Of a DNA stretch of 64,000 nt, positions 10,224 through 21,689 are shown piece by piece (position 1 is the first letter of the stretch; every line of letters begins with the position of its first letter). The notes below the pieces were generated by a model that was given only the letters and a program-made list of their open reading frames with translations, ran no database searches and had not been told where the DNA came from. The DNA lies in NCBI GenBank assembly GCA_036898135.1, contig CM072516.1, forward strand, positions 60,538,740 through 60,602,739. Reading direction: 5' to 3'. This DNA is from Oncomelania hupensis (Eukaryota > Mollusca > Gastropoda > Littorinimorpha > Pomatiopsidae). A program made the translations under genes and the position numbers.

Positions 10224-10425
10224 AATACTATAAGTGTGTTGTTACTCACAAGAGTGGTAATCCTGTCAATGGCAAATCGTCTGAGTGAAGAATAGCTGCG
10301 GATGGCCTCCCTTTTAAATAAGCAATGAAGGCGTGAGTCCAGCGAGGAAATAATACTATCACCATGATTACCGCGACAAAAAACCTTCATCGGGATTATG
10401 TAAGCGCTAACCGTATATGGGCTGC

Positions 10426-10430
<5 letters not shown>

Positions 10431-10489
<59 letters not shown>
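10431..10489. repeat. (CT)n microsatellite
   Basis: About 59 bp of CT. Together with the GA tract 210 bp upstream it could pair as an inverted repeat. Confidence 0.97.
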
Positions 10490-10492
<3 letters not shown>

Positions 10493-10635
10493 CACACCAT
10501 ACTGAAGAATCCATGGCACACATACACAGAGCGTTCGGGAAGTTGAGAGTCAAACCAGCCTTCAAACTAAGTCTCGAACCTGCCGAGTCGAATGCCAACG
10601 TAATCACTAGCAGTATAACAGTAGGCCTTGCGGCC

Positions 10636-10636
<1 letters not shown>

Positions 10637-10715
<79 letters not shown>
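10637..10715. repeat. (TAA)n microsatellite
   Basis: About 79 bp of perfect TAA units. Confidence 0.97.
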
Positions 10716-10969
10716 GAGCCAGGGACACTTTAAAGGCAAGGATAATTATGTTATTAATTTTTTGTGAGCGACAGTGACTCGTTGACATTAGCTTACTTGG
10801 AAACCTGTATTGTCACATTACACATGATAATTATAGCGGGTAATCGAGTTGTTTGCAAGCCAGTCGCCTCTAAGCTTTGACTGTTAAGAGTCTCTTCTTT
10901 GCGATGTAAACCAAACAACTCACAGCGGTGCTATTTATAGAATCAACGTTTTTGCTATAATTTAATACT

Positions 10970-11401
10970 GTAGCCGAACGGAGTATTTGACTCCCGCTTT
11001 TCGGCCTCACCCTTGCGAACACGGTCCCACCCAAATTGTTATTTTTTCATTTATCCCTCGTAAGAGAGACATCTCTCTCCCAAGCATGAACCAGTCGCCT
11101 CCCCTCTCCCTCACCCCCATTCCGCCACAAATCCCACAGCTCAAATCGAACCATGTCCTCATGGTTTCCCAGTTCGAAAACATACATGTCTGGAACCGCC
11201 ACTGACTAAGCCCAGTCAGTCTCCATTCACTGACTTAACAGTGAAGAACTGCCTTCAACAGTTATTACGGTCCAGCATCATCCTGTTCCCGATCGTTGCA
11301 CCACTTGTAGCCGAGCGGAGTATTTGACTCTAGCCTCTCGGCTACCATTTTGAGAACACGGCCCGACCTGAACTGTTATTTTCATTTATAAGAGGGACAT
11401 A
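10970..11401 (+). repeat. Diverged direct repeat, two units of about 100 bp
   Basis: Units 10970-11072 and 11307-11401 share TGTAGCCGAACGGAGTATTTG, CTCTCGGC/TTTCGGCC, GAACACGGTCC and TGTTATTTT-CATTTAT. The unit also resembles sequence near 15350-15390. No gene is seen in or around it. Confidence 0.65.
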
Positions 11402-11930
11402 CAAATATTTAAAGTGCAAGGCGGTGATGTGTGTTGGTAGTAAACCGGATTTGAAGCTACTAATGCCATGACACTCTTTTAGAAGTCACTGCCACTGACT
11501 TGCATAAAATGCCTGCCCACAATGTAGTCCTGCTCACCACCAAAAGCAGAACGTCGCTGTCAGACGAAAACCTCGTATCTCATTTTTTGCTGTTTTGAGA
11601 AAATCGATAAAAACTGTTTCAACCAGTCGGGTAACGCCAAACCAATGACTTTTTTACTTCAAAGGAACTATGAAAAGTCTAGAAATTTGGCAGTATGGGA
11701 TAAAAAGTCGAAGAAGTGTTTTCCGTTGAGAACTGGAAGCAAATGAAGAGTTACGAGGTTTTCGACTTACAACTTTGTCAAAAAGTTTGAGTTACGAGGT
11801 TTTTGAATAAAACAACAGACCCTGGTACAACACAAAATCAGAGGAAAACGTTGTCAAAGATCGCAGGAAAGCCATATTTATAGGTGTCACAAACTGTCAA
11901 AACGTCAAACACAGAAATACCATATCTTCC

Positions 11931-14520
11931 GGCATTTCCTATCCTGTCCCGTAACTCGGAGGTCGTAGGGGCACCACAGATGATCGTTTAACCAGCATAC
12001 TCCATCTTTCTCTGTCCTCAGCAGCCCTGATGGCTTCGCTCAGTGTCAAACCAGTCCACTCTCGAATGTTGTCCTCCCACCTCTTTGTCGGTCTCCCTCT
12101 TCTTCTACCTCCTTGCACTGTGCCTTGCAGAATGGTCTTTGCAAGGCCTGATGCTCTGGTGACGTGGCCATACCATCGGAGTTTCCGTTTCTTCACCACT
12201 GTGAGCAGGTCATCGTGTTGTCCAATGGCTTGTGTGATGGTCTGTCGGACTTCGTCGTTGGTGATGTGCTGGGTATAGGAAATGCCCAGAAGTCTTCTGT
12301 AGCACCTCATCTCCATGTTTTGTATTCATCGTTGTAGATCTGCTGTGAGGGTCCATGCTTCGCAAGCATGTAGGAAGATGGAGATGACAAGGGAGCGCAT
12401 CAGTCTTACTTTGGAATGTAGACTGATGGTCCTGTCTTTCCAAATGGGCTTCAACTTTGTCAGGGCAGCAGTTGTTTGTGCGATCCTGGAGAGGACTTCC
12501 TGTCGGGACCCATTGTCTGATACAATGGCTCCTAAATGTTTGAAGCTATGCACTGTGTTGAGGGATTGGCCTTGGACTTTGATGTCCGTGTTGATGCCAT
12601 TGGTGTTGTTGGTCATCATTTTGGTCTTCTCTGCACTTATTTCCATTCCATAGGCTCTGGAAGTGGTGTCAAGCCTCTGTACCATCTGTTCAAGTTCTTG
12701 TTCCTCTCTAGCCAATCCATCAATTATTCTGAGGTTGAAAATCTGTTCAGTGGTAATTCGCCCTGCCCTGAATCCTGCTTGTTCTTCAGCTATGATTTGT
12801 TCAGCTTGGGGTTTCAACCGGTTGAGTATTATTTTCAGGAGGACCTTGCTGGGATGGCTGATGAGGCTGATGGTGCGGTAATTTTCACACTCCTGAAGGC
12901 CACTCCCCGCTCTGCCAGATCTTGTTACAGATAATGGTGAAGGCATCAATCATCGCTTCTCCTCCTGCTTGTAGCAGTTCCGCGGGTATGTTGTCCACTC
13001 CCGCTGACTTCCCCTTCTTCAGCGATTGCACTGCTGCCTCAACTTCTTCCCGGAGAATTGGGAGGATTTCTTCTTGTTCTCTGTTCTCGGGACATGCTAG
13101 AACTGATGAGTATCCATTTGGTGTAAAGGTCGGAGCAGTACTCTGTCCATCTGTCCAAGACTTCTTGTTCTTCAGTAAGGCATATGCCAGACTTGCTTGG
13201 GATCGTGGAGACTTTGGGCTGTTTAACACTTGTCAGGCGCTTCACAGTCTGGTAGGCCTTCCTGCTGTTGTTCTTGTTCAGACTGTTCTCTATTTCCTGG
13301 CATTGATCTTCTATCCAGTTCTCCTTTGCTGTGCGCATGCCTTTTCGGATGTCATTGTTGATTTTTCGGTAGACATGAGCTCCCTGTGAGGTGTTATTTT
13401 TCTTTTTAATCTCTCTTCGTTTATCACACAGATCCAAAAATTCAGGTGTGATCCACGGCTTCTTCTTTGGTCGGTGCTTGCCAAGGATCTCAGTGGCGGC
13501 ATCTGTCACAGCTGAGTTTAACGTGGTGGTCATGGTGTTGACATCTACTTCACCAGCCCCCAAAATGAGCAGTGGTGCAAATTTCTCTCTAATTGTGGCC
13601 TGAAATAGTTCTGCCACCTCCGGGTCTTGCAGTTTGTCCAGGTCGAACTTCAGTCTGGTGCACTTTGCTGTATTTACTCTCTTCAAGTGGAGCCGGAAAG
13701 ACATCATCACGAGATCGTGGTCACTTCCGATGTCTGCTCCTGGAAAAGTGCGTGTCCTGCCAATGTTGATGCTTGATCTGAAACGTTTCTTGACCATGAT
13801 GTAGTCGATCTGGTTATGATGCTCCCCGCCGGGACTGTGCCATGTCCATCGTCTGGAGTTTTTGTGGAGACCAAGCGTGTTTGCCAGTATCAGATTGTTG
13901 TATCTGGCAAACTCCAAGAGTCTCAGACCCCTGTCATTTGTCTCGTTGTTGCAGTGGGGTCCACATGTGTCTCCCCAGTTGTGGTGCGCATCTTGGCCAA
14001 CCTTGGCATTTCAGTCGCCTTGCACTATGACTATGTCGTTCTTCGGCACTTGGTCAAGGACCGCCTGTAGATTTTCATAAAAATCCCCCACTTCGCTGTC
14101 GTCATAGTCTGATGCTGGGGCATAGGCCTGGATGATGGTGATGTTGAAAGGGGCTGCTCTCAGACGGATGGTAATGAGTCTACTGGATACTGGGCGGCAA
14201 CCCATGACAGTGACTAGAATGTTCTTGTGGACCAAGAATCCAACGCCGTGTTCGTGCCTGTCATCTCTACCGCTGAAATAGAGCTTGTGGCCTTTGTCGG
14301 TCGTTGTTTTACCTAGGCCTTTCCAGCGCACTTCGCCGATACATAAAACGTTCCATCGATAGTGGTCCAGCTTGTGGGCCAGTTCTTCTAATTTTCCTTC
14401 CGCAGTTAGGGTCCTGACATTCCAGGTTCCTAAGACGATGTTGTTTCTCGTGCGGCAGGTTGCACTTTCCGCAGAGGGTCCCAGACGACAGATTTCCGTT
14501 ATCAGACATCGACGTAGATT
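11931..14520 (-). mobile_element. APE/RT non-LTR retrotransposon, longest copy, with endonuclease, RT core deleted
   Basis: This is the only copy with the apurinic/apyrimidinic-type endonuclease. It shows LGTWNVRTLTAEGKLEEL, GEVRWKGLGKTT, QAYAPASD, GD(stop)NAKVG (TGA for Trp at 14011-14013), RRWTWHSPGG..NQIDYI and GSDHDLVMMSF, the final His motif. The linker and RT N-terminus follow (GKHRPKKKPWITPEFLDLC, SAGVDNIPAELLQAGGEA). Two internal deletions are visible: about 50 bp near 12905, and a larger one near 12725 that joins IFNLRI directly to IDGLAREEQELE. The second removes RT motifs A, B and the catalytic FADD. The C-terminus and tail (GTTACGGGACAGGATAGGA) are present. The copy is inactive. 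Confidence 0.92.
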
Positions 14521-14750
14521 CTGAAATTAATTAACATAAACAATCTCAAGTGTTTTATTCCGATTTAAATAAATGAATGTATGCTGTACGCCCCTCTCAC
14601 AAACAAGCGATATGGAGATCTACTCAATTTAAGCCTACATACTAGATCTAACATCCGTCCCCCAGATCCAGTGACCTCCACATACACCCTCCCCACACTA
14701 GATCTATTCTCTTCGCCTCCAGAACTGTCCCTTTCTCTTCAACCACACAC

Positions 14751-14754
<4 letters not shown>

Positions 14755-14811
<57 letters not shown>
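14755..14811. repeat. (GA)n microsatellite
   Basis: About 57 bp of GA units. Confidence 0.97.
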
Positions 14812-14814
<3 letters not shown>

Positions 14815-15219
14815 CTTTCACCACTGAAAACCACTGAAAACTCAAGACTACATGATTCATTGCCTTTCCATACATTCATTGTCTAATTGTGAAGGAAATC
14901 AAACGACTCAAAGTGTTATGTGTGCTCTGTACTTACAATTTTCGTCCAAACTTTTGCAACAAAGAAAACCTCGTATGTTGCGTCATTGTCACTTCCTACC
15001 GCGAAAACGTTCGGTAAAAACCTCGTATCTAAACATACGTGGTTTGGTCCGCCAGTAGAGAGATACAAGGTTTGGTTTCATGGATCTTTATTAACTTTCT
15101 ATTCGAGACGCAATTTTGAGCTTAGCACAGAACATGGGCAAGGGACCAAGGGTCACAACTATGAAGTTATCTCCAAACCGCCATTTTGGGACTTACGAGG
15201 TTTTCGTCTGACAGCGACG

Positions 15220-16730
15220 AGAAGAGGAATGGTCAGGCGGGAAGAACATGTGTCATGTTGCCAGCTTTTCCTGCATAACTCAATGGCCACACCAAAGGAC
15301 TATGCACAGCATGAGCCTCCCAAGACTAGACTAACCAACAAATGGAAGGTAGAAATCTCTCTCCCAAGCGAGAACCATTCGGCCCCCATTACGCCACATT
15401 ACAAAATAGGCACATGCACAAATGAATGCATCCCTGCCTATCAAAACCGTATTTTTGAAAGAGGTTATCTTTTGGGTTCATCATATTTTCCGGTCCGGTG
15501 GAACAACACTCGCTGTGAATTGGAAAAGGATGTGTGACGCTGAAATGTGGGATCTTGGAGCTTACATAACAATGGCAGTGATAGGCATTGTAGGGATTCT
15601 TTTTTTGATGTTGTTATTGTTGTTGTTGTTGTTGTTGTTTGCAGAAGGGGTATCCGTCCCTTCCGGGCGGAGTGATAACAGACTATACCTTTGGCCAGTG
15701 GTTCAAGGTGCACACCTTACAAATGCGCGTTTTGTGTGCCGCGTTTCGAACCTGACATCAGTTGTTTGATGTAGTTATTATTATTATTATTATTTAAATT
15801 ATTGGTATTTAATCGTTTTTATTCAGCTGTTTTACAGGCAAACCCAGTTCGCTACATGGTTCCCACGTCGCGGATTTATGTGTGTATTTGCTCTAGCTCT
15901 GATACTCAGCGTGTGGTAACTCCATCATCCAATTATCGTTATTACATTCTCAGAACATTAAACTTACACACAACCTGCGAACTCTGACCGCACAAATCAC
16001 GACTGTCAACCAAATTACACCCCCCTATTTTGTAGCCAAATTGAGGGCGTAAAGATTCATTCGTGTGCTCTCATGTAACCTAAACCACAAACTTCGGGTT
16101 TTGTAATGTCAGTATTAATGTTGTCTATATTAACAGGTCTTGTAATACGGTCTCCGCGCAAATGACGCCACGACAGGAACTTTGAGACTCTTTGTGCCGT
16201 TTGATTATTTCCCGTATTAAAAGGCCGTTAAGTTCTTTGCTGTCACTAATAGCACAGACTATAAATTCTATAAATACCAAGATAGTCGACTCCTTCATAA
16301 GCCTGTGTAACGAAAGTTGGACAGTTTATGGAAAGCAACTCTTGTCGGAACGAGTTACTCCCCTTTTCCCGTTGTCGCGCCATACTGATTAGACCTTCAT
16401 TCTGTCTGTTAAAACATTGCCAAGTATTGCAGGAATTATGCAGTGTTTTGACCACCAAATGTTGGCGGTATTAAGTACGTATTATTTATAAATATAAACA
16501 AACAAATTTATAAATTTTCAATAAAAATATATGTATAAGATTAATTTGTCATGCAGCTTGTTTCATGAAGAACAAATTTATAGTTTTCAATCTTTTAATT
16601 GTAATTAATTCACTAATAATAATATATTCACCGAATTAACTAGAATTACATATAATGAAACATAATTTGAGATAACAAACAAAAGTAATATCAATAAAAT
16701 TAAATGTATAGAATGAAAGCAATGTATACC
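15220..16730. other. Intergenic, no gene recognised
   Basis: It contains a GTT-repeat (15612-15640), short ATT runs and several 60-110 codon frames without recognisable domains. The segment 15230-15400 resembles the 10970-11200 repeat. Confidence 0.4.
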
Positions 16731-16999
16731 AGGGCCGGATCACTTACTCTTGGAGGGGGGGGGGGGGGGTTCCAAAAATTTTTTTAAGGGGTTAGGGGTG
16801 ACAAAAACGTGTCCGCTCGAGGAACTTGAGTAGAATGAGGAACGTTTTACTTATCACCAGTGTCAACTAAATTAAGAGCTTTAAAAAAACTCCATATATT
16901 TTTTTTTCTGACTGAGTGAGGTACATCGAATGGCCAGGGGGGGGGGGGGGGGGGTTCCGGAACCCAGGAACCCCCCCCCCCCCAGATCCGGCCCTGTAT
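16731..16999. mobile_element. MITE with CAGGGCCGGATC ends
   Basis: The ends are CAGGGCCGGATC at the left and GATCCGGCCCTG at the right, with TATAC on both sides as a possible 5 bp target duplication. The interior has long G runs (16756-16770, 16937-16954) and a C run that can pair with them. CAGGG-type ends recall hAT elements, which normally make 8 bp duplications, so the superfamily is uncertain. Confidence 0.65.
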
Positions 17000-17191
17000 A
17001 CAGTAAAATAAAGACAAGCAACTAAATTCAAGTGTATGAAAGTGGTTTTTTTTTAAATAAAATATAATTAAGTGTAAGAAATGCATTAAAATAAAATTAA
17101 TACTTGGTAGAAATGAAATTATTAAGATTTACATTAATTGCAATTGAAATAATATATAAGCTCTTTGCTAATAGGAAGGCTACTTTGAGAT

Positions 17192-17310
17192 CTATCCTAT
17201 CCTATCCTATCCATATCCCGTAACTCGAAAGTCGTTGGGGCACCACAGAGGATCGTTTAACCGGCGTACTCCATCTTTCTCTGTCCTCAGCAACCCTCAT
17301 GGCTAAAATT
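17192..17310 (-). mobile_element. APE/RT non-LTR element, 3'-terminal 115 bp
   Basis: It opens with the TCCTATCCTATCC tail, then the reverse complement of the last coding segment (GTTGGGGCACCACAGAGGAT) up to the AACCCTCATGGC point, where it is truncated. It belongs to subfamily B (CCCCAACGAC). Confidence 0.9.
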
Positions 17311-18280
17311 ACCTTTTTATGCACAAAATGAAGCATTTAGTTCGCGCACACCCCCCCTTTTTTTGGGGGGTGCCCCCACTTTTTTCTAAGTACATGGAAG
17401 TGCTCTTTTAGGACATGGGAGTGCTCTTGTAGTGCATGGAACTGTTTTAAGTACTTGTGAGTGCTCTATCCAAGATAGGGCTTTTTTTTCTGGACAAATT
17501 TGAAGTAAAAGGGTTACGGTAAGGGTTAGGGTTAGAAGACGAAATAGATCAACTTTTTGACGCAAAGAGACATTTTAAAAATCTAATTCTTACATTTTTA
17601 GATGAATTTGCGCTCTTTTCGTTTAAAAAACAACAACACGCTTTTCCATGACTACATTTTGTCCAAAATCCCAATTTGCCATGAATACAGACTTGTGTGT
17701 GTGTGTGTATGTATGTGTGTGTGTGTGTTCCAAACACAGCTTTTCTCAAGAATAACTGGAGCAGAATTCAATTAACACGTTTGAAAATTATTGCTTGGTT
17801 TTCAGCTATACGTGCGAGTGTTTGGATATATATTTAAATGGCTTGCCATCTTGTTTTGTCTTCGAAAGTACGCCCTGCCGACTTCGTCCTCAATGCAATA
17901 GAAAGCAAAACCTTCTCTCGTCGTGGCCTGAACGAGCTTGTTGTGTGTTTTGGGTGCAATACGGTTTTGCAATAATTTCTTATTAGTAGCTAGCCTAATT
18001 ATGTTGTTGGCTATAGCGACTTTTGATTACGCTAAGTAATGTGTAACTTAATAGGTTCGTAACAGGTTTAAGTGACATTGTTTACGCCGTTGATCGCGAA
18101 GTAATAACTGAATATAATCCAAATATTCGCGGGCGAGAACTTTATTTACACACATCGTCTCCTCCACGGGCAGACGCTCTACCCCCTCCCCCTCACTCCA
18201 CCAGGCATTTTCTTATTAATTAATGTCAATCGTTACGTTTATCAAAATGTGTTATATTAATACCAATAATACTAACATTA
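17311..18280. other. Intergenic, no gene recognised
   Basis: It holds a C/T/G homopolymer palindrome (17351-17375), a short TTAGGGTTAG segment (17525-17536) and a GT tract (17694-17727). The frame 17795-17986 is Cys-containing but matches nothing I know. Confidence 0.4.
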
Positions 18281-18283
18281 CTG

Positions 18284-18346
<63 letters not shown>

Positions 18347-18429
18347 ATCATAATTATTATTATTATTATATTAACTTATGATGATTATGATGATGATGAT
18401 TATTATTACATAAAAGTAGTAGTAGTAGT

Positions 18430-18480
<51 letters not shown>

Positions 18481-18530
18481 CAGTAGTAATAGTAATAGTA
18501 GTAGTAGTATTGGTAGTAGTAGTAGTAATA
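18281..18530. repeat. (TAC)n and (AGT)n microsatellites, inverted pair
   Basis: A TAC/ACT tract (18281-18344) is followed by an AGT tract (18416-18530). Being complementary, they could form a large hairpin around an ATT-rich centre. Confidence 0.92.
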
Positions 18531-18745
18531 TAGTAGGACTGGATCTGTTGATCAATCAATTATGAATCATAGTCATAGATTCATATCCTTCAAAAACCTT
18601 TTTTTACGTCAATGATATTTTTTAAACAGTTCATGTTGGGTGCTCGTTTAATCCGGCATTTTATTCTATAAAAGTGCAACTGTGTTGCGAATTTGCATTT
18701 ACGAGTGTTTGTTTATTATTATTATTATCATTTTAAAATTATTTT

Positions 18746-18746
18746 T

Positions 18747-18826
<80 letters not shown>

Positions 18827-18828
18827 TA
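18746..18828. repeat. (ATC)n microsatellite
   Basis: About 83 bp of perfect ATC units. Confidence 0.97.
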
Positions 18829-19291
18829 CTGTTATTATTATTTTTTTATTAATTTTTTGACAAGACGTGGACATGCTTTGTTGAGTTGTCCACATGGCAC
18901 AGTTGTGGTTTATGTCTTTTACAAAACTAACTCGTTGACCTTTCGTCAATAAATTATCACAGTTAGTGCGTCCGTTGGTAGACATAAAATGATGGTACGG
19001 TTTGTGACTAGTACAAATGCGCTGCCGCTTTGATGCTAATGTTTGGTGTTTACAAACTATGTCACTCGTTAATTCCATTTTTGAGGGGTAAAAGTAAACT
19101 ACCATTTATGCGATTTCCCCCAAAGTAAAAGGTCAATGTGCATACCATTTATGCAAGTTCCCTCAAAGTAAACTCATTGTCACGAGAAATAAGCAAACAC
19201 ATTCAGTACCCTGGTCCTCGAACAATCAATCAACCAAAAATACTAATTAAAGTCACGTTGAGTCATTTTCTACTAGAGTAATGTTTTAATG

Positions 19292-19600
19292 TTCCATGGA
19301 GTCATTTTCTACTTAAGTGAAGGTGCATAGCAAGCCACTCGCGTAAATAACCTATACTAATTATAATGACCTATATTACTTATTACGCCTTGCCAAGTAT
19401 ATGATTGAGTCCAAGTTCATAGGGCTAATTGTGCTGCTTTTATACATATCACACCCAAACAAATAATTAATATCCCATGGAGTCATTATCTATTTAAGGT
19501 AATGTGTAAGACGGGCAACCTGCGTAAATGACCTATACTAATTAGCCTATTATGGGATTGCCTTGGCCCATGATCGAGTCCAAGGACATACAGTTAATTG
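19292..19600 (+). repeat. Diverged direct repeat, two units of about 140 bp
   Basis: Units 19292-19435 and 19471-19600 share CCATGGAGTCATT-TCTA, GCGTAAATAACCTATACTAATT, GAGTCCAAG and TAATTGTG. A shorter duplication (CCATTTATGC-TTCCC-CAAAGTAAA) lies just upstream at 19100-19175. Confidence 0.75.
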
Positions 19601-19802
19601 TGTACATGTGGCTATGCACATGTGTCATAACAACGCACACGAAAGTTTATCTATTTCTATACGAAGTTCATTACAGAATGTAATTTTGTATGAATTCATT
19701 CATGTTTCATTGTTTGATTGTAGTGCTTCATCGATGAAACTACGGTTAGTATTTTTGTCGGTACTCCCGTCTGTTTGAGTGCTGTTATTGTTATCCTTCC
19801 AG

Positions 19803-20105
<303 letters not shown>

Positions 20106-21450
20106 AATAAAGGTAGAGAGTCAGACCGAGCGAGAGAAAACAAACAACAGTCTCCAACACAAATATTGTTCAGAAAGTTCGTATTTATTTTATTCAGTTG
20201 TGAAAAAAGGCAGATTGGCAGCATGTTTTACAAATACATTCATGTAATTTTTCTTTCAAAAGCAAATAATTCTAAAAACTCGTTTCTTTATTTTTTTAAA
20301 TACAAAGATAATATGCGTTACATAATATCTCTTTCGGTTTAGATCCTGATCGAAAGCTGAAGTCCTGTTCCTGAGTTCGCGAATTAAAGTCAGTCTTTTA
20401 GATCCGTACGCCAACCTGTTAGATCTGTATGCCAGCCTGTTGAATTTGTTCAAACTAAACACACTCTCCATGCCAAGGAGCTGCTTAAGCCGCTGTAACT
20501 CACTTCAAAACCAGTTTTACCAAATAACTAATAAATGCTCTTGGGATTAAAAAAAAAAAAACACATCGAACTTTTGTTTTAATCGTAACCGCTGCCATGT
20601 TAGTAGTAAAACGTAGGCTCCTTTATTATTTCAATTAAAACCTTTTTTTTTTAAATTAAAAAAATAATGATTGATAAAATGCCTTTTCTGGAGTTTGGGA
20701 AAATAACATCCAAATTTTGTTTTAACCGCAGGTCGCCGTTTTAGTCGTAAAGGCAGACTGCCTTATTGCCCTGAACGCAGGCTAAGGCAATGAATTATGA
20801 AGATGCGCAAACGATTAACGAATAACAGTGCACGACACAGACACACCCAGACAAAGATTGAGTTGTGAAGTCTGCACGCCGTGGCACGTGCGAAATATTT
20901 CATAGCACCAGTGTCATATATAGTATGGACGGCTTAAATTCATCCAAAAAATAGCAAGCAAAAGCAAAATGCGCATTTTAATGAAACACTGTGCACGCAC
21001 AATGATCACGCTCCCCACGTCATCATAACACGTTTAGAACGTCATCAGTTCACGCATTACATATCCCACTCGCGTCATCGATTCTCCCCCTCATATCATG
21101 CAATCATGCGACCTCCTAAACCCATTTCTCTTCCATCCCTCCCAACCCCAGACAAGAAAACAAACTAACAAAAACGCAACATCCTGCTACATGTAGGCTT
21201 AGAGGCGAATACAGCTTAACTCCATGTCATCCACTTACGCTGACGTCACAAACTGTGACTCGCACGTCATACAATACAAACATAAAAAATCATAACAATT
21301 TGAGATCTACATAAGTGATCTCTTCGATTTTTCGAAATCAGAAGATTTACCAAAGGTACCAGACGTTGCGGTCTATGTCATCTCCCCGGCATGCTGAAAC
21401 GCTGTGAAACGTGATAAACGCCCTGAAATGGCTTTGGAGTCTCTGCAGCT
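20106..21450 (-). other. 3' flank of the cyclophilin gene
   Basis: No other gene is recognised. The part next to 21451 should include the 3' untranslated region. I could not assign the polyadenylation site with confidence. Confidence 0.35.
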
Positions 21451-21689
21451 CTACTCCTCGATATCATCAGCGGCTGTGAGGGAGACGGTGTACGGCTTGA
21501 CGTCCTTGACTTGGCTGTCGGTGATGAGGATCTTTACAGTGGGATGATCCTTGTCGTCCGTGGGCACGCGCGAAACGAGTCGGGCGACGTCCATGCCGCG
21601 CAAAACCTTGCCGAATACGACGTGATCACCATCAAGCCATTTGGTCGCTTTCATGGTGATGAAGAACTGGCAGCTATTTGTGTTGGGAC
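21451..21689 (-). CDS. Cyclophilin exon 4 (C-terminus)
   Basis: The acceptor is CCACTACAG. It encodes [20 protein letters not shown] through [13 protein letters not shown] to TAADDIEE and TAG. Confidence 0.95.

Larger units (their letters stand above)
11552..15219. repeat. 26 bp perfect inverted repeats about 3.6 kb apart, flanking a LINE
   Basis: CGTCGCTGTCAGACGAAAAC (continuing CTCGTA) at 11552-11577 is the exact reverse complement of 15194-15219. Related TTACGAGGTTTTCG motifs lie at 11750 and 14965. Between them sits the minus-strand LINE 11931-14520. Either the LINE is nested inside a non-autonomous DNA transposon, or two inverted copies of a small repeat flank it. Confidence 0.6.
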
